A stretch of DNA of 64,000 nt from Helicobacter pylori oki112 (GTDB taxonomy: Bacteria; Campylobacterota; Campylobacteria; Campylobacterales; Helicobacteraceae). The notes below the pieces were generated by a model. That model was not told the origin of the DNA and searched no databases. It was given only the letters and a program-made list of their open reading frames with translations. The position numbers were made by a program, and so were the translations under genes. The stretch covers positions 1,488,001-1,552,000 of the forward strand of contig NZ_CP006821.1 of the NCBI RefSeq assembly GCF_000600085.1. The letters run 5' to 3'. The first letter of the stretch is position 1. Each line of letters starts with the position of its first letter. Of this stretch, positions 37,330 through 45,729 are shown piece by piece.

Positions 37330-37359
37330 GCTTGCATCCTTATTAATCAAATTTATCTT

Positions 37360-37367
37360 ATTATAAT
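37360..37367. promoter_or_regulatory. Overlapping divergent -10 boxes (gltS and HP1507)
   Basis: TATAAT at 37362-37367 on the plus strand and TATAAT on the minus strand at 37365-37360 overlap in one AT-rich block. They would direct the plus-strand dehydrogenase gene (48 bases to its TTG) and the minus-strand gltS (31 bases to its TTG). Shared sequence means only one polymerase can sit there at a time. Confidence 0.5.
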
Positions 37368-37414
37368 ATAATACCCCCCTAAAAGAACGAGATCAGTTAG
37401 AAAGTAGGTGTTCC

Positions 37415-38614
37415 TTGCATACAGTATTACAAATTGGAGCTGGTGGCGTAGGCAGTGTGGTAGCGCACAAAATGGGCATGAACAGAGATGTGTTTAAAAA
37501 TATCATTTTAGCGAGCAGGAGCTTAGACAAATGCTATGCGATTAAAGAAAGCATGCTCAAAAAGGGTTTGGGGGAAATTGGCGTTGAGCAAGTGGATGCT
37601 GATGATACGCAAGCCTTAGTAACTTTAATCCAAAAATACAAGCCTAAAGTCGTTATTAATGTGGCTTTACCCTATCAGGATTTAACGATCATGCAAGCAT
37701 GTTTAGAAACCAAAACGCATTACATTGATACCGCCAATTACGAACACCCGGATTTAGCGAAGTTTGAATACAAAGAGCAATGGGCGTTTGATAGGGCCTA
37801 TAAAGAAGCAAGGATTTTAGGGGTTTTAGGGGCTGGGTTTGATCCGGGCGTAACTAACGCTTATGTCGCTCACGCTCAAAAACACCATTTTGACACTATC
37901 CACACTTTAGATATTTTAGATTGCAACGCCGGGGATCACAAACGCCCTTTTGCGACGAATTTTAACCCCGAAATCAATTTGAGAGAAGTCAGCTCTAAAG
38001 GGCGTTATTATGAAAATGGCAAATGGATTGAAACAAAGCCTTTAGAAATCAAGCAAGTGTGGGCTTACCCGCAGATTGGCGAAATGGATTCGTATCTTTT
38101 ATACCATGAAGAATTGGAATCGTTAGTCAAAAACATTAAAGGCTTAAGGAGGGCGAGGTTTTTTATGACTTTCTCTCAAAATTATTTAACCCACATGAAA
38201 TGCTTGGAAAATGTCGGCATGCTAGGCATTAAAGAAGTGGAACATCAAGGCACAAAAATCGTGCCGATACAATTTTTAAAAACCTTGCTTCCGGATCCAG
38301 CCACTCTAGCCAAAGACACCACCGGTAAAACAAATATCGGGTGCTATATGACCGGCATTAAAAACAACCAAGACAAAACGCTCTACATTTACAACGTGTG
38401 CGATCATAAAAAATGCTATGAAGAAGTGGGTTCGCAAGCCATAAGCTACACCACCGGCGTGCCAGCGATGTGTGCGGCTAAAATGATTTGTAATAACACT
38501 TGGAGCACGGATCATTTTAGGGCTGGGGTGTTTAACATAGAAGAATTAAACACCGATCCCTTTATGGAAGAATTGGTTAGGCAAGGCTTGCCTTATGAAG
38601 TGATTGAGCGCTAG
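37415..38614 (+). CDS. Saccharopine dehydrogenase-like protein (carboxynorspermidine synthase type)
   Basis: A 399-residue NAD(P)-dependent dehydrogenase. The Rossmann motif is QIGAGGVGSVVAHKM at 6-20, and the family core includes VVINVALPYQDLTIMQAC near 86-103 and GVLGAGFDPGVTNAYVAHA near 146-164. This subgroup includes carboxynorspermidine dehydrogenase, which works with a decarboxylase (nspC) to make spermidine in many epsilonproteobacteria, so I favour that over lysine metabolism. The start is a TTG at 37415 in frame with the Rossmann motif directly after. It corresponds to HP1507. Confidence 0.85.
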   Translation: MHTVLQIGAGGVGSVVAHKMGMNRDVFKNIILASRSLDKCYAIKESMLKKGLGEIGVEQVDADDTQALVTLIQKYKPKVVINVALPYQDLTIMQACLETKTHYIDTANYEHPDLAKFEYKEQWAFDRAYKEARILGVLGAGFDPGVTNAYVAHAQKHHFDTIHTLDILDCNAGDHKRPFATNFNPEINLREVSSKGRYYENGKWIETKPLEIKQVWAYPQIGEMDSYLLYHEELESLVKNIKGLRRARFFMTFSQNYLTHMKCLENVGMLGIKEVEHQGTKIVPIQFLKTLLPDPATLAKDTTGKTNIGCYMTGIKNNQDKTLYIYNVCDHKKCYEEVGSQAISYTTGVPAMCAAKMICNNTWSTDHFRAGVFNIEELNTDPFMEELVRQGLPYEVIER

Positions 38615-38623
38615 TTTTAGGCT

Positions 38624-40006
38624 TCAATCCTCACTTGGCGCAATAAACACCGATTCCCTTTCTATCGTAATATTCTTATCGTCCGCACTATAAGCTTGTA
38701 TGGTAATAGGGATTAGAGCGTCTTTAGTGCGTTTGTATTCTGTGGCGTTAGTTTTTAGGGGTTTTCTTAAGATCACTACCGCTTTAATCTTTTGCCCGGC
38801 TTTAATGGCGATAGGGTTTAAAGGCTTTTTGATTTGAATGTCTTTTTGCCCTAAAATTTTGAAATAAAACTCATGGTCTTTATTGTCCGTGTTGTGGAAT
38901 AAAAACACGTAATCGTTATCCACATACCCACTAGATCGCAATTCATACAGATCGCTGTTGCGGTTAATGTCTAAGAGCATGCGTTCTTTTTTAAACGAAG
39001 TGATGGCTAAAAGAGCTATTACAACAGCGATAACCCCCAAATAAGCGATCGTTTTTAAACGCACTAGCCGCACTTTTTGGCGCGTGTTAATGGCGTTAGT
39101 TGAAGACCATTGGATGAGTGAAGGGCGGTTGAATTTAGCCATGGTAATCGTGCATGCATCCACGCATTCTAAGCAGTTGATGCATTCTAATTGCAAGCCC
39201 TTCCTGATATCAATATGCGTGGGGCAAACCTGCACGCAATGCAAACAATTCACGCATTCGTTTTCTGGGTTGCGTTTTTTGGGGGGTAAGGGGAAGAGGT
39301 GGCCTTGCTTGTCATAAAGCACTCCACCGCGCTTTTCATCATAAATAGGGTTTAAGGTGTCATTGTCATACAACACCGATTGCACCCTAGCGTAAGGGCA
39401 TAAATAAATGCAAAAACGCTCCGCAACCACCACTATATCAAATAGCACCACAGCCGTGCTAAAAAGCCAAAAACCCATAGCAACAGGGTGATCGCTAGGG
39501 TTTTTAAGATACATAAAAAAATCTTCTGGGGCGATGAAATAAAAGAAAAACAACATCATTAGCCCCGCCACAACAGGAGCGAACAATAAAACGCTCAACG
39601 CTTTACGCATCTTGTAGCTTGGGGTGTTTTTAGGGATTTCTTGCTTGTTGCTGATCTTTTTATGGAGTTTGAAAATCTTGGTTTCAATCACATCTCTATA
39701 AAGCACCCTTAAAAAGGTTTGCGGGCAAGCCCACCCGCACCACACACGCCCAAGGCTAGTGGTGATAAAAAAAATCCCTATAAAAAGCAAAATAACCATA
39801 AAAGGCATGACTTGCAATTCTTCAGCACTAAAGATCTTGCCTAAAAAATGCAGTTGCTTATGCTCAAAGGAGATTAAAAACAAATGCGCCCCATCAATGC
39901 GAATAAATGGCGTGATTAATAGCGCTAAAGAAATCAATAAAAACCCTATATAACGCTTCAAGCGAAACGATTTTAAAAAATGGCTAGAAGATTCAAGCAT
40001 TCTCAA
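38624..40006 (-). CDS. ccoG: CcoG/RdxA-type ferredoxin-like cbb3 oxidase assembly protein
   Basis: A 460-residue membrane protein with about five helices. The 4Fe-4S ferredoxin segment has two clusters of cysteines: CVNCLHCVQVCP and CINCLECVDACTI around 252-290. WCGWACPQTFLRVLYRDVIE near 92-111 is the CcoG signature. The C-terminal periplasmic part is an immunoglobulin-like domain typical of FixG/CcoG. CcoG reduces Cu(II) to Cu(I) in the assembly of cbb3 oxidase, so it works with CcoI encoded upstream. It corresponds to HP1508. Confidence 0.9.
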   Translation of the reverse strand: MRMLESSSHFLKSFRLKRYIGFLLISLALLITPFIRIDGAHLFLISFEHKQLHFLGKIFSAEELQVMPFMVILLFIGIFFITTSLGRVWCGWACPQTFLRVLYRDVIETKIFKLHKKISNKQEIPKNTPSYKMRKALSVLLFAPVVAGLMMLFFFYFIAPEDFFMYLKNPSDHPVAMGFWLFSTAVVLFDIVVVAERFCIYLCPYARVQSVLYDNDTLNPIYDEKRGGVLYDKQGHLFPLPPKKRNPENECVNCLHCVQVCPTHIDIRKGLQLECINCLECVDACTITMAKFNRPSLIQWSSTNAINTRQKVRLVRLKTIAYLGVIAVVIALLAITSFKKERMLLDINRNSDLYELRSSGYVDNDYVFLFHNTDNKDHEFYFKILGQKDIQIKKPLNPIAIKAGQKIKAVVILRKPLKTNATEYKRTKDALIPITIQAYSADDKNITIERESVFIAPSED

Positions 40007-40105
40007 TATCCTAAAATTTTTAAGCCACTATACCCTAACAACTTAACGCTTTCACTTAAAAAGCAACATGTTATAATGAACGCTATTTTATTTGAAAGGG
40101 TATTT

Positions 40106-40768
40106 ATGGAAAGCGTTTTAAATTTCCTAACCAATATCAATGTGATTTTCACCCTTTTGGGTTATTTGATTGGGGGGATTCCTTTTGGCTATGCGTTAAT
40201 GAAAATCTTTTACGGCATGGATATTACTAAAATCGGATCGGGGGGCATTGGCGCGACGAATGTCTTACGCGCTTTACAAAGTAAGGGCGTGAGTAACGCT
40301 AAACAAATGGCCTTATTAGTCTTAATCTTAGATCTATTCAAAGGCATGTTTGCGGTGTTTTTGAGCAAATTGTTTGGGTTGGATTATAGTTTGCAATGGA
40401 TGGTCGCTATCGCTAGCATTTTAGGGCATTGCTATTCGCCTTTTTTGAATTTCAATGGAGGTAAGGGCGTTTCTACAATCATGGGCTCTGTGGTGTTGCT
40501 CATCCCTATTGAAAGCCTGATCGGCTTAACGGTGTGGTTTTTTGTGGGTAAGGTGCTTAAAATCTCTTCACTCGCTAGCATTCTAGGGGTAGGCACAGCG
40601 ACTGTTCTTATCTTTTTTGTGCCTTATATGCATATCCCAGATAGCGTCAATATCCTTAAAGAAGTCGGCACGCAAACGCCTATGGTGCTTATTTTTATTT
40701 TCACCCTTATCAAGCATGCGGGCAATATTTTTAATTTATTAGCCGGTAAGGAAAAGAAAGTCTTATGA
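40106..40768 (+). CDS. plsY: Acyl-phosphate glycerol-3-phosphate acyltransferase PlsY
   Basis: PlsY transfers the acyl group from acyl-phosphate to glycerol-3-phosphate, the first step of phospholipid synthesis, in the inner membrane. The 220-residue protein has the three conserved loops: LIGGIPFGYALMK, GSGGIGATNVLRAL near 44-57, and GHCYSPFLNFNGGKGVST near 109-126. An upstream in-frame ATG exists, but AAAGGG before the Met at 40106 and the first hydrophobic helix directly after it define this start. It overlaps folB by four bases. It corresponds to HP1509. Confidence 0.92.
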   Translation: MESVLNFLTNINVIFTLLGYLIGGIPFGYALMKIFYGMDITKIGSGGIGATNVLRALQSKGVSNAKQMALLVLILDLFKGMFAVFLSKLFGLDYSLQWMVAIASILGHCYSPFLNFNGGKGVSTIMGSVVLLIPIESLIGLTVWFFVGKVLKISSLASILGVGTATVLIFFVPYMHIPDSVNILKEVGTQTPMVLIFIFTLIKHAGNIFNLLAGKEKKVL

Positions 40769-41118
40769 AAACTAAACAAGGCGTTCATATCCATAACTTG
40801 GTGTTTGAGGCGATTTTGGGGATTTTAGAATTTGAACGCTTAAAACCCCAAAAAATAAGCGTGGATTTGGATCTTTTCTACACGCAATTACCCAATAAGT
40901 CTTATTTAGACTACATAAAAATCCAAGAGCTTATTCAAAAGATGATGCAAGAAAAACAATATCTTCTCATTGAAGACGCCCTGAAAGATTTAAGCCATGT
41001 TTTAAAAACGCGCTACAAGGAGATCACTGAACTTTATTTGAAAATCAGCAAATTAGAAATTTCTCCCAATTCTCAAGTGGGAGCGAGCGTGAAAATTTAC
41101 TATGAAACCAATCTTTAG
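40765..41118 (+). CDS. folB: Dihydroneopterin aldolase
   Basis: A 117-residue FolB-type enzyme of folate synthesis, which converts dihydroneopterin to hydroxymethyldihydropterin. The N-terminal GVHIHNLVFEAILGILEFER and the central LIEDALKDLSHVLKTR match the aldolase fold. The catalytic Glu lies in FEAILGILEFE and the Lys in LKISKLEI. The ATG overlaps the plsY stop, so the two are co-translated. It corresponds to HP1510. Confidence 0.87.
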   Translation: MKTKQGVHIHNLVFEAILGILEFERLKPQKISVDLDLFYTQLPNKSYLDYIKIQELIQKMMQEKQYLLIEDALKDLSHVLKTRYKEITELYLKISKLEISPNSQVGASVKIYYETNL

Positions 41119-41443
41119 CCTCTTTTTCCTCCTTATTGTTTTAAAAGCGCACCCCATAAACCCTTTATTAGAGCCGTTATATTTCCCCAATTACGCGCAA
41201 TTTTTAAATTTAGAACCTCATTTTATCATTAAAAAAAAGCGCGCTTATAGACCCTTTCAATGGGGGAATACCATCATTATCAAACGCCATGACTTAGAAG
41301 AACGCCAAAGCAACCAGCCAAGCGATATTTTCCGCCAAAACGCTGAAATCAATGTGTCTTCTCAAACTTTTTTAAAAGAAATTAGCAGCATTTCTTCACA
41401 AATAGCGCTTGATTCAACCGCTCAATCATCAGCCGCTCAATAA
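41102..41443 (+). CDS. Short exported protein resembling a TonB-receptor plug fragment
   Basis: A 113-residue protein with an N-terminal signal-like hydrophobic stretch (IFSLFFLLIVLKAHPINP). Residues 66-87 (RHDLEERQSNQPSDIFRQNA) match the start of the FrpB4 plug domain (RKELQQRQSNQVRDIFRTRA) in the gene downstream, but the barrel is missing. The stop after AQSSAAQ ends it, 153 bases before frpB4. It may be a truncated relic of a duplicated receptor or a small protein that mimics the plug. It overlaps folB by 17 bases. It corresponds to HP1511. Function unknown. Confidence 0.65.
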   Translation: MKPIFSLFFLLIVLKAHPINPLLEPLYFPNYAQFLNLEPHFIIKKKRAYRPFQWGNTIIIKRHDLEERQSNQPSDIFRQNAEINVSSQTFLKEISSISSQIALDSTAQSSAAQ

Positions 41444-41508
41444 AATGCTAAAACTTTTTTTAATCACATTTTTCTTGGTATTTTCTTAATCCTAAAACAA
41501 ATTTAAGG

Positions 41509-41533
41509 TATTATTAAATAGAATAATGTAATA
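41509..41533 (+). promoter_or_regulatory. NikR-type operator upstream of frpB4
   Basis: TATTA (41509-41513), 15 bases, then TAATA (41529-41533) fits the TRWYA-N15-TRWYA pattern described for H. pylori NikR, the nickel-responsive repressor known to control frpB4. A -10-like TAGAAT (41519-41524) lies inside the operator, so binding would block polymerase when nickel is high. Start of frpB4 is 63 bases away. Confidence 0.65.
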
Positions 41534-41596
41534 ATAACCTTAGGTTTAAAACTTGACTAAATTTTTAGAAAAAAGTAAATAAAAAGGCTAAAAGAA

Positions 41597-44236
41597 ATGC
41601 TTAGAAATCAATTTCGTATCGTGTTTGTCTCTTGTATTGTCGCTAGCAATTTGCAAGCTCAAGAAAAAACCCACACTTTGGGTAAGGTAACCACTAAGGG
41701 TGAAAGGACTTTTGAATACAACAATAAAATGTATATTGACAGAAAAGAGCTCCAACAACGCCAAAGCAACCAAGTCCGTGATATTTTTAGGACTAGAGCG
41801 GATGTGAATGTGGCCAGTGGGGGCTTAATGGCGCAAAAGATCTATGTTAGGGGGATTGAGAGCCGTCTCTTAAGGGTAACAATAGATGGCGTCGCTCAAA
41901 ATGGTAACATTTTCCACCATGACGCTAACACCGTGATCGATCCTAACATGGTTAAAGAAGTGGAAGTGATTAAGGGGGCGGCAAACGCTTCAGCAGGCCC
42001 TGGTGCGGTAGCGGGTAAATTGTCTTTCACCACGATTGACGCTAACGACTTCTTAAGAAAGAATCAAACTTATGGGGCTAAAGCGGAAGCGGCCTTTTAT
42101 ACCAACTTCGGGTATCGCATGAACGCCACGGCAGCCTATCGTGGGAAGAATTGGGACATACTCGCTTATTACAACCATCAAAATATTTTTTACTACAGAG
42201 ACGGGAACAACGCTTTTAGGAATGTCTTCCACCCTAACTACGATTTACAAGATCCGAGCAATAGCGAAATGAGCGTAGGGACTCCGAGTGAAGTCAATAG
42301 CGTTTTAGCTAAAATTAATGGCTATATCAACGAAACCGATAGCATCAGCGTGAGCTACAACCTCACACGAGACAATTCTACAAGGCTTTTACGCCCTAAC
42401 ACCACTTCAGCCCTCTCTAAAGCCAATGACCCAGGAAGCCAGCCAGCCCCCTTTGTGATTGACTTTGGGAAAGAATTAGCCCATACGATCAACTTCAACC
42501 ACAATTTGAGCTTGAAATACAAGCATGAAGGCGGCCCTAATTTTAACCAGCCGCGCGTTGAATCCACCGCCTTTTTAGGGGTAAGGGGGGGCAATTATAA
42601 CCCTGTGGTGAATCCTTTCGCTTACAATTCTAACGAGCCGGCTAACCCGGATTATATCCCTGAAGTGAAAGAGTGGTGTAATAACCCGGATAATATCAGC
42701 CAGTGCACGCAAGGGGCTATCAGGCCTTCTAATGGAGGCTATCAAATAGGCTATGGTGCGCCTAATTCTATTAATTGGCAGGGATCTAACGATTCTAGTG
42801 GAGGGGCGCAAGCAGGGTATGGGCAGCTTAACGCTACTATGCTTTCTGCAAGCGCGAATGTTTATCATGGACTTGTCCCTAAAAATCCTGATTATGACAT
42901 GACCCCCCCTAACGCTCAAAACCCTAGCGCAAACGATTGGACTTTAGGGAATGCGGACGCTGAGGGGACTTTAGCCAGAAGGATTTTCTTAATCAACTCG
43001 GGCGTTAATTTTAAAGTAACCCACCCCATTAGCGAAGATTACGGGAATGTGTTTGAATACGGCATGATTTATCAAAACCTGAGCGTTTTCTCTGGATTGG
43101 ATAAAGGCAAAAACGGCTATTATAAAAACAACATTGATCCTAACGACCCTAATGGGCCGGGCTTGCCTTACCGCCATTACTACACCGATCAAAGCTCTCA
43201 ATACCCTCAAAATCTCAACACCCCTAACCCACTCTATCGTAACATGCCCCAAAATTCGCATGCGATCGGAAATATCATCGGAGGGTTTATGCAAGCGAAC
43301 TACAATATTTTAAGCAATGTGATCGTGGGTGCGGGAACTCGTTATGATATTTACACCTTGCTAGATAAAAACGGCCGCACGCATGTAACTTCTGGTTTCT
43401 CGCCTTCTGCAACCGTGCTTTATAACCCCATTGAAAGCATTGGCTTGAAAGTGAGTTATGCGTATGTAACTAAGGGGGCTTTGCCTGGCGATGGCGTTTT
43501 GATGCGCGATCCTACGGTGATTTATCAAAGGAACTTGCGCCCTGCGATCGGTCAAAATGTGGAATTCAATGTGGATTTCAACAGCAAGTATTTCAATGTG
43601 CGTGGAGCTGCGTTCTATCAAGTCATTAATAATTTCATCAACAGCTACGGGCAAGACACTTCTAAAAATGGTGGGGGTAACGCGACCGCAAAAAACATGT
43701 CAGGGAATTTACCCGAAACCATTAATATCTATGGTTATGAAGTTTCAGGGAATGTGAGGTATAAGAATTTCTTAGGGACTTTCTCAGTGGCTCGCTCTTG
43801 GCCAACGGCTAGGGGGCATTTATTAGCGGACACTTACGCTCTAGCTGCAACGACTGGGAATGTGTTTATCTTAAAAGCCGATTATGATGTTCGCAGGTGG
43901 GGGCTTACTTTAACCTGGCTCTCGCGCTTTGTAACCAACATGTATTATGAAGGCTATTCTATCTATTACCCGCAATACGGCTTGATCAAAATCCATAAAC
44001 CCGGGTATGGCGTGCATAATGTCTTTATCAACTGGACTCCGCCTTCTAAAAAATGGCAGGGTTTAAGGATTTCAGCCGTGTTTAATAATATCTTAAACAA
44101 GCAATATGTGGATCAAACTTCTGTGTTTCAAGCGAGTGCGGACGCTCCAGCGAGCGATATGATCCCTAAAGGCAAGCGCATGGCGCTCCCGGCTCCTGGA
44201 TTTAATGCGCGTTTTGAGGTATCCTATCAGTTCTAA
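41597..44236 (+). CDS. frpB4: TonB-dependent outer-membrane nickel receptor FrpB4
   Basis: An 879-residue TonB-dependent receptor. A short signal peptide ends near SNLQAQ, a TonB-box-like TLGKVTTKG follows, then the plug domain (LQQRQSNQVRDIFRTRADVN to about residue 160), then a 22-strand barrel ending in RFEVSYQF. IFHHDANTV in the plug is His-rich, a possible metal ligand. FrpB4 takes up nickel at low pH for urease and hydrogenase, driven by TonB/ExbBD. The long extracellular inserts (about 240-480) are Asn/Pro-rich. A NikR-type operator lies upstream. It corresponds to HP1512. The ATG at 41597 was chosen because the signal peptide begins there. Confidence 0.93.
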   Translation: MLRNQFRIVFVSCIVASNLQAQEKTHTLGKVTTKGERTFEYNNKMYIDRKELQQRQSNQVRDIFRTRADVNVASGGLMAQKIYVRGIESRLLRVTIDGVAQNGNIFHHDANTVIDPNMVKEVEVIKGAANASAGPGAVAGKLSFTTIDANDFLRKNQTYGAKAEAAFYTNFGYRMNATAAYRGKNWDILAYYNHQNIFYYRDGNNAFRNVFHPNYDLQDPSNSEMSVGTPSEVNSVLAKINGYINETDSISVSYNLTRDNSTRLLRPNTTSALSKANDPGSQPAPFVIDFGKELAHTINFNHNLSLKYKHEGGPNFNQPRVESTAFLGVRGGNYNPVVNPFAYNSNEPANPDYIPEVKEWCNNPDNISQCTQGAIRPSNGGYQIGYGAPNSINWQGSNDSSGGAQAGYGQLNATMLSASANVYHGLVPKNPDYDMTPPNAQNPSANDWTLGNADAEGTLARRIFLINSGVNFKVTHPISEDYGNVFEYGMIYQNLSVFSGLDKGKNGYYKNNIDPNDPNGPGLPYRHYYTDQSSQYPQNLNTPNPLYRNMPQNSHAIGNIIGGFMQANYNILSNVIVGAGTRYDIYTLLDKNGRTHVTSGFSPSATVLYNPIESIGLKVSYAYVTKGALPGDGVLMRDPTVIYQRNLRPAIGQNVEFNVDFNSKYFNVRGAAFYQVINNFINSYGQDTSKNGGGNATAKNMSGNLPETINIYGYEVSGNVRYKNFLGTFSVARSWPTARGHLLADTYALAATTGNVFILKADYDVRRWGLTLTWLSRFVTNMYYEGYSIYYPQYGLIKIHKPGYGVHNVFINWTPPSKKWQGLRISAVFNNILNKQYVDQTSVFQASADAPASDMIPKGKRMALPAPGFNARFEVSYQF

Positions 44237-44275
44237 AATGAAAGGAATCTTATGATTTCTTTTTGAATTTTGAAC

Positions 44276-44383
44276 ATGGAAACAAGCATGAAAAAGCCCT
44301 ATAGAAACCGCCAAACTCTATGGAAAAAATTCCGCTCGCTCAATAAACTCATTAAGACGCTCTTAAGGATTTTAAAAAAGTAG
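44276..44383 (+). CDS. Small basic ORF of 35 residues between frpB4 and selA
   Basis: An open frame from ATG 44276 (or 44288) to TAG 44381-44383 encodes a very basic peptide: METSMKKPYRNRQTLWKK then FRSLNKLIKTLLRILKK. The C-terminal half could form an amphipathic helix. No good Shine-Dalgarno lies before either ATG. It is too short to judge by family. It could be a real microprotein or chance. It is the only coding candidate in the 225-base gap. Confidence 0.28.
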   Translation: METSMKKPYRNRQTLWKKFRSLNKLIKTLLRILKK

Positions 44384-44461
44384 TTTTATCAAAAATTTAG
44401 CGGGTTTAGTTTAAGATAACGCTTTATTTAACTCTCAAAAAAGGAATCAAACGCACTCATC

Positions 44462-45634
44462 ATGGCTAACATCACGACTAAAGAAACGCTTGAAATAACC
44501 CCGGATCTGTTGAAAAGCCCTTATCAAAAAATCATCAACGCGAGCGCGAGCGTTTTTGATGAAAATCATGGGCGATCGTTTTTTAGCCCGCAATTTTATG
44601 AAAAAATTGAACCTTATTTAAAAGAAGTTTTAACCCAACCCATTGATTTAGAATGCGATTTAAACACCGCTAAAAAAAAGAACCGCTTAACCCCTTTAAA
44701 ACAGCTTTTTAAGGCGTGCTTTGGCACTGAAGAAATTTTAATTGTCAATAACAACACCAGTGCGATATTCCTCATCGCTAACGCTTTAGCGCAAGAAAAA
44801 GAAATCATTGTTTCTTATGGCGAATTAGTGGGGGGGGATTTTAACCTTAAAGATATTTTATTGAATAGTGGGGCTAGGCTGCATTTAGTGGGGAATACCA
44901 GTCGCACTTATTTAAGGGATTACCGCTTAGCCTTGAATGAAAACAGCAAAATGTTCTTTAAAACCCATAACCCCGCTTTTAAAAAAGACACGCCCTTTAA
45001 AGATTTACAAGCCCTAGCTAAAGAGCATGATTTGATAGATTATTACAATTTAGGGGATGTGGATTTGTTAAATAGAACGGCTTTAGAAGAGGTTTTAGCC
45101 CTAAAACCATCGCTTTTAAGCTTTAGCGCAGATAAATCCTTTAACAGCGTGCAAGCGGGCATTATTATGGGGCAAAAAGAATGGGTTGAAGCGTTAAAAA
45201 ACCACCCCCTTTATAGAGCCTTGAGAGCGGATAAAATCACCCTCACCTTGCTTTTTTGCAGCCTAAACGCATGGGTCAATCATCAAGAAGAAATCACAAT
45301 CCATGCGCTACTCCACCAAACTAAAGACGCCTTATTGCAAAAAGCCTTGAAACTCTACGCCCTTTTAAAGCCTTTAGAATTGAACGTGAGCATCGCCTCT
45401 AGCTTTTCTAAAATAGGGAATTTGCCCAACAAAGAATTAGAATCCTTTTGCGTGAAAATCCAGTCCAAAAACACCCGCACTCTAAATAGTGAGAAACTTT
45501 ATTTAAAGCTTTTTCAAAAAGGCGTTATTGCAAGAATTTCATGCGAATTTGTGTGTTTTGAAGTCTTTAGCTTGAATGAAAAAGATTTTGAAAAAATCGC
45601 TCTGGTTTTAGCAGAAATCCTTAACAAGGCTTAA
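44462..45634 (+). CDS. selA: SelA-like PLP-dependent protein (selenocysteine synthase homologue)
   Basis: A 390-residue protein of the SelA family, which in other bacteria converts seryl-tRNA(Sec) to selenocysteinyl-tRNA(Sec) with PLP. The PLP-lysine region reads [19 protein letters not shown] near 218-236 and keeps the Lys. [14 protein letters not shown] near 98 is the substrate/phosphate region. I see no selB, selC or selD in this window, and H. pylori is not known to make selenoproteins, so its real role is unclear. A G8 tract at 44830-44837 lies inside the gene with the frame intact. It corresponds to HP1513. Confidence 0.85.
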   Translation: MANITTKETLEITPDLLKSPYQKIINASASVFDENHGRSFFSPQFYEKIEPYLKEVLTQPIDLECDLNTAKKKNRLTPLKQLFKACFGTEEILIVNNNTSAIFLIANALAQEKEIIVSYGELVGGDFNLKDILLNSGARLHLVGNTSRTYLRDYRLALNENSKMFFKTHNPAFKKDTPFKDLQALAKEHDLIDYYNLGDVDLLNRTALEEVLALKPSLLSFSADKSFNSVQAGIIMGQKEWVEALKNHPLYRALRADKITLTLLFCSLNAWVNHQEEITIHALLHQTKDALLQKALKLYALLKPLELNVSIASSFSKIGNLPNKELESFCVKIQSKNTRTLNSEKLYLKLFQKGVIARISCEFVCFEVFSLNEKDFEKIALVLAEILNKA

Positions 45635-45642
45635 AAATTCGC

Positions 45643-45648
45643 TATAAT
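45643..45648 (+). promoter_or_regulatory. Candidate -10 box for nusA
   Basis: TATAAT is a perfect -10 hexamer, 82 bases before the nusA ATG and nine bases after the selA stop. The gap of 95 bases between the genes and this hexamer suggest nusA has its own promoter. Confidence 0.5.
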
Positions 45649-45729
45649 AAAATTTCTTTTAAACGCGCCGCTCCCCCACAATAGAAAATGACAAAAAACG
45701 ATAGAACATCAATTTAAAGGAACTTAAGA

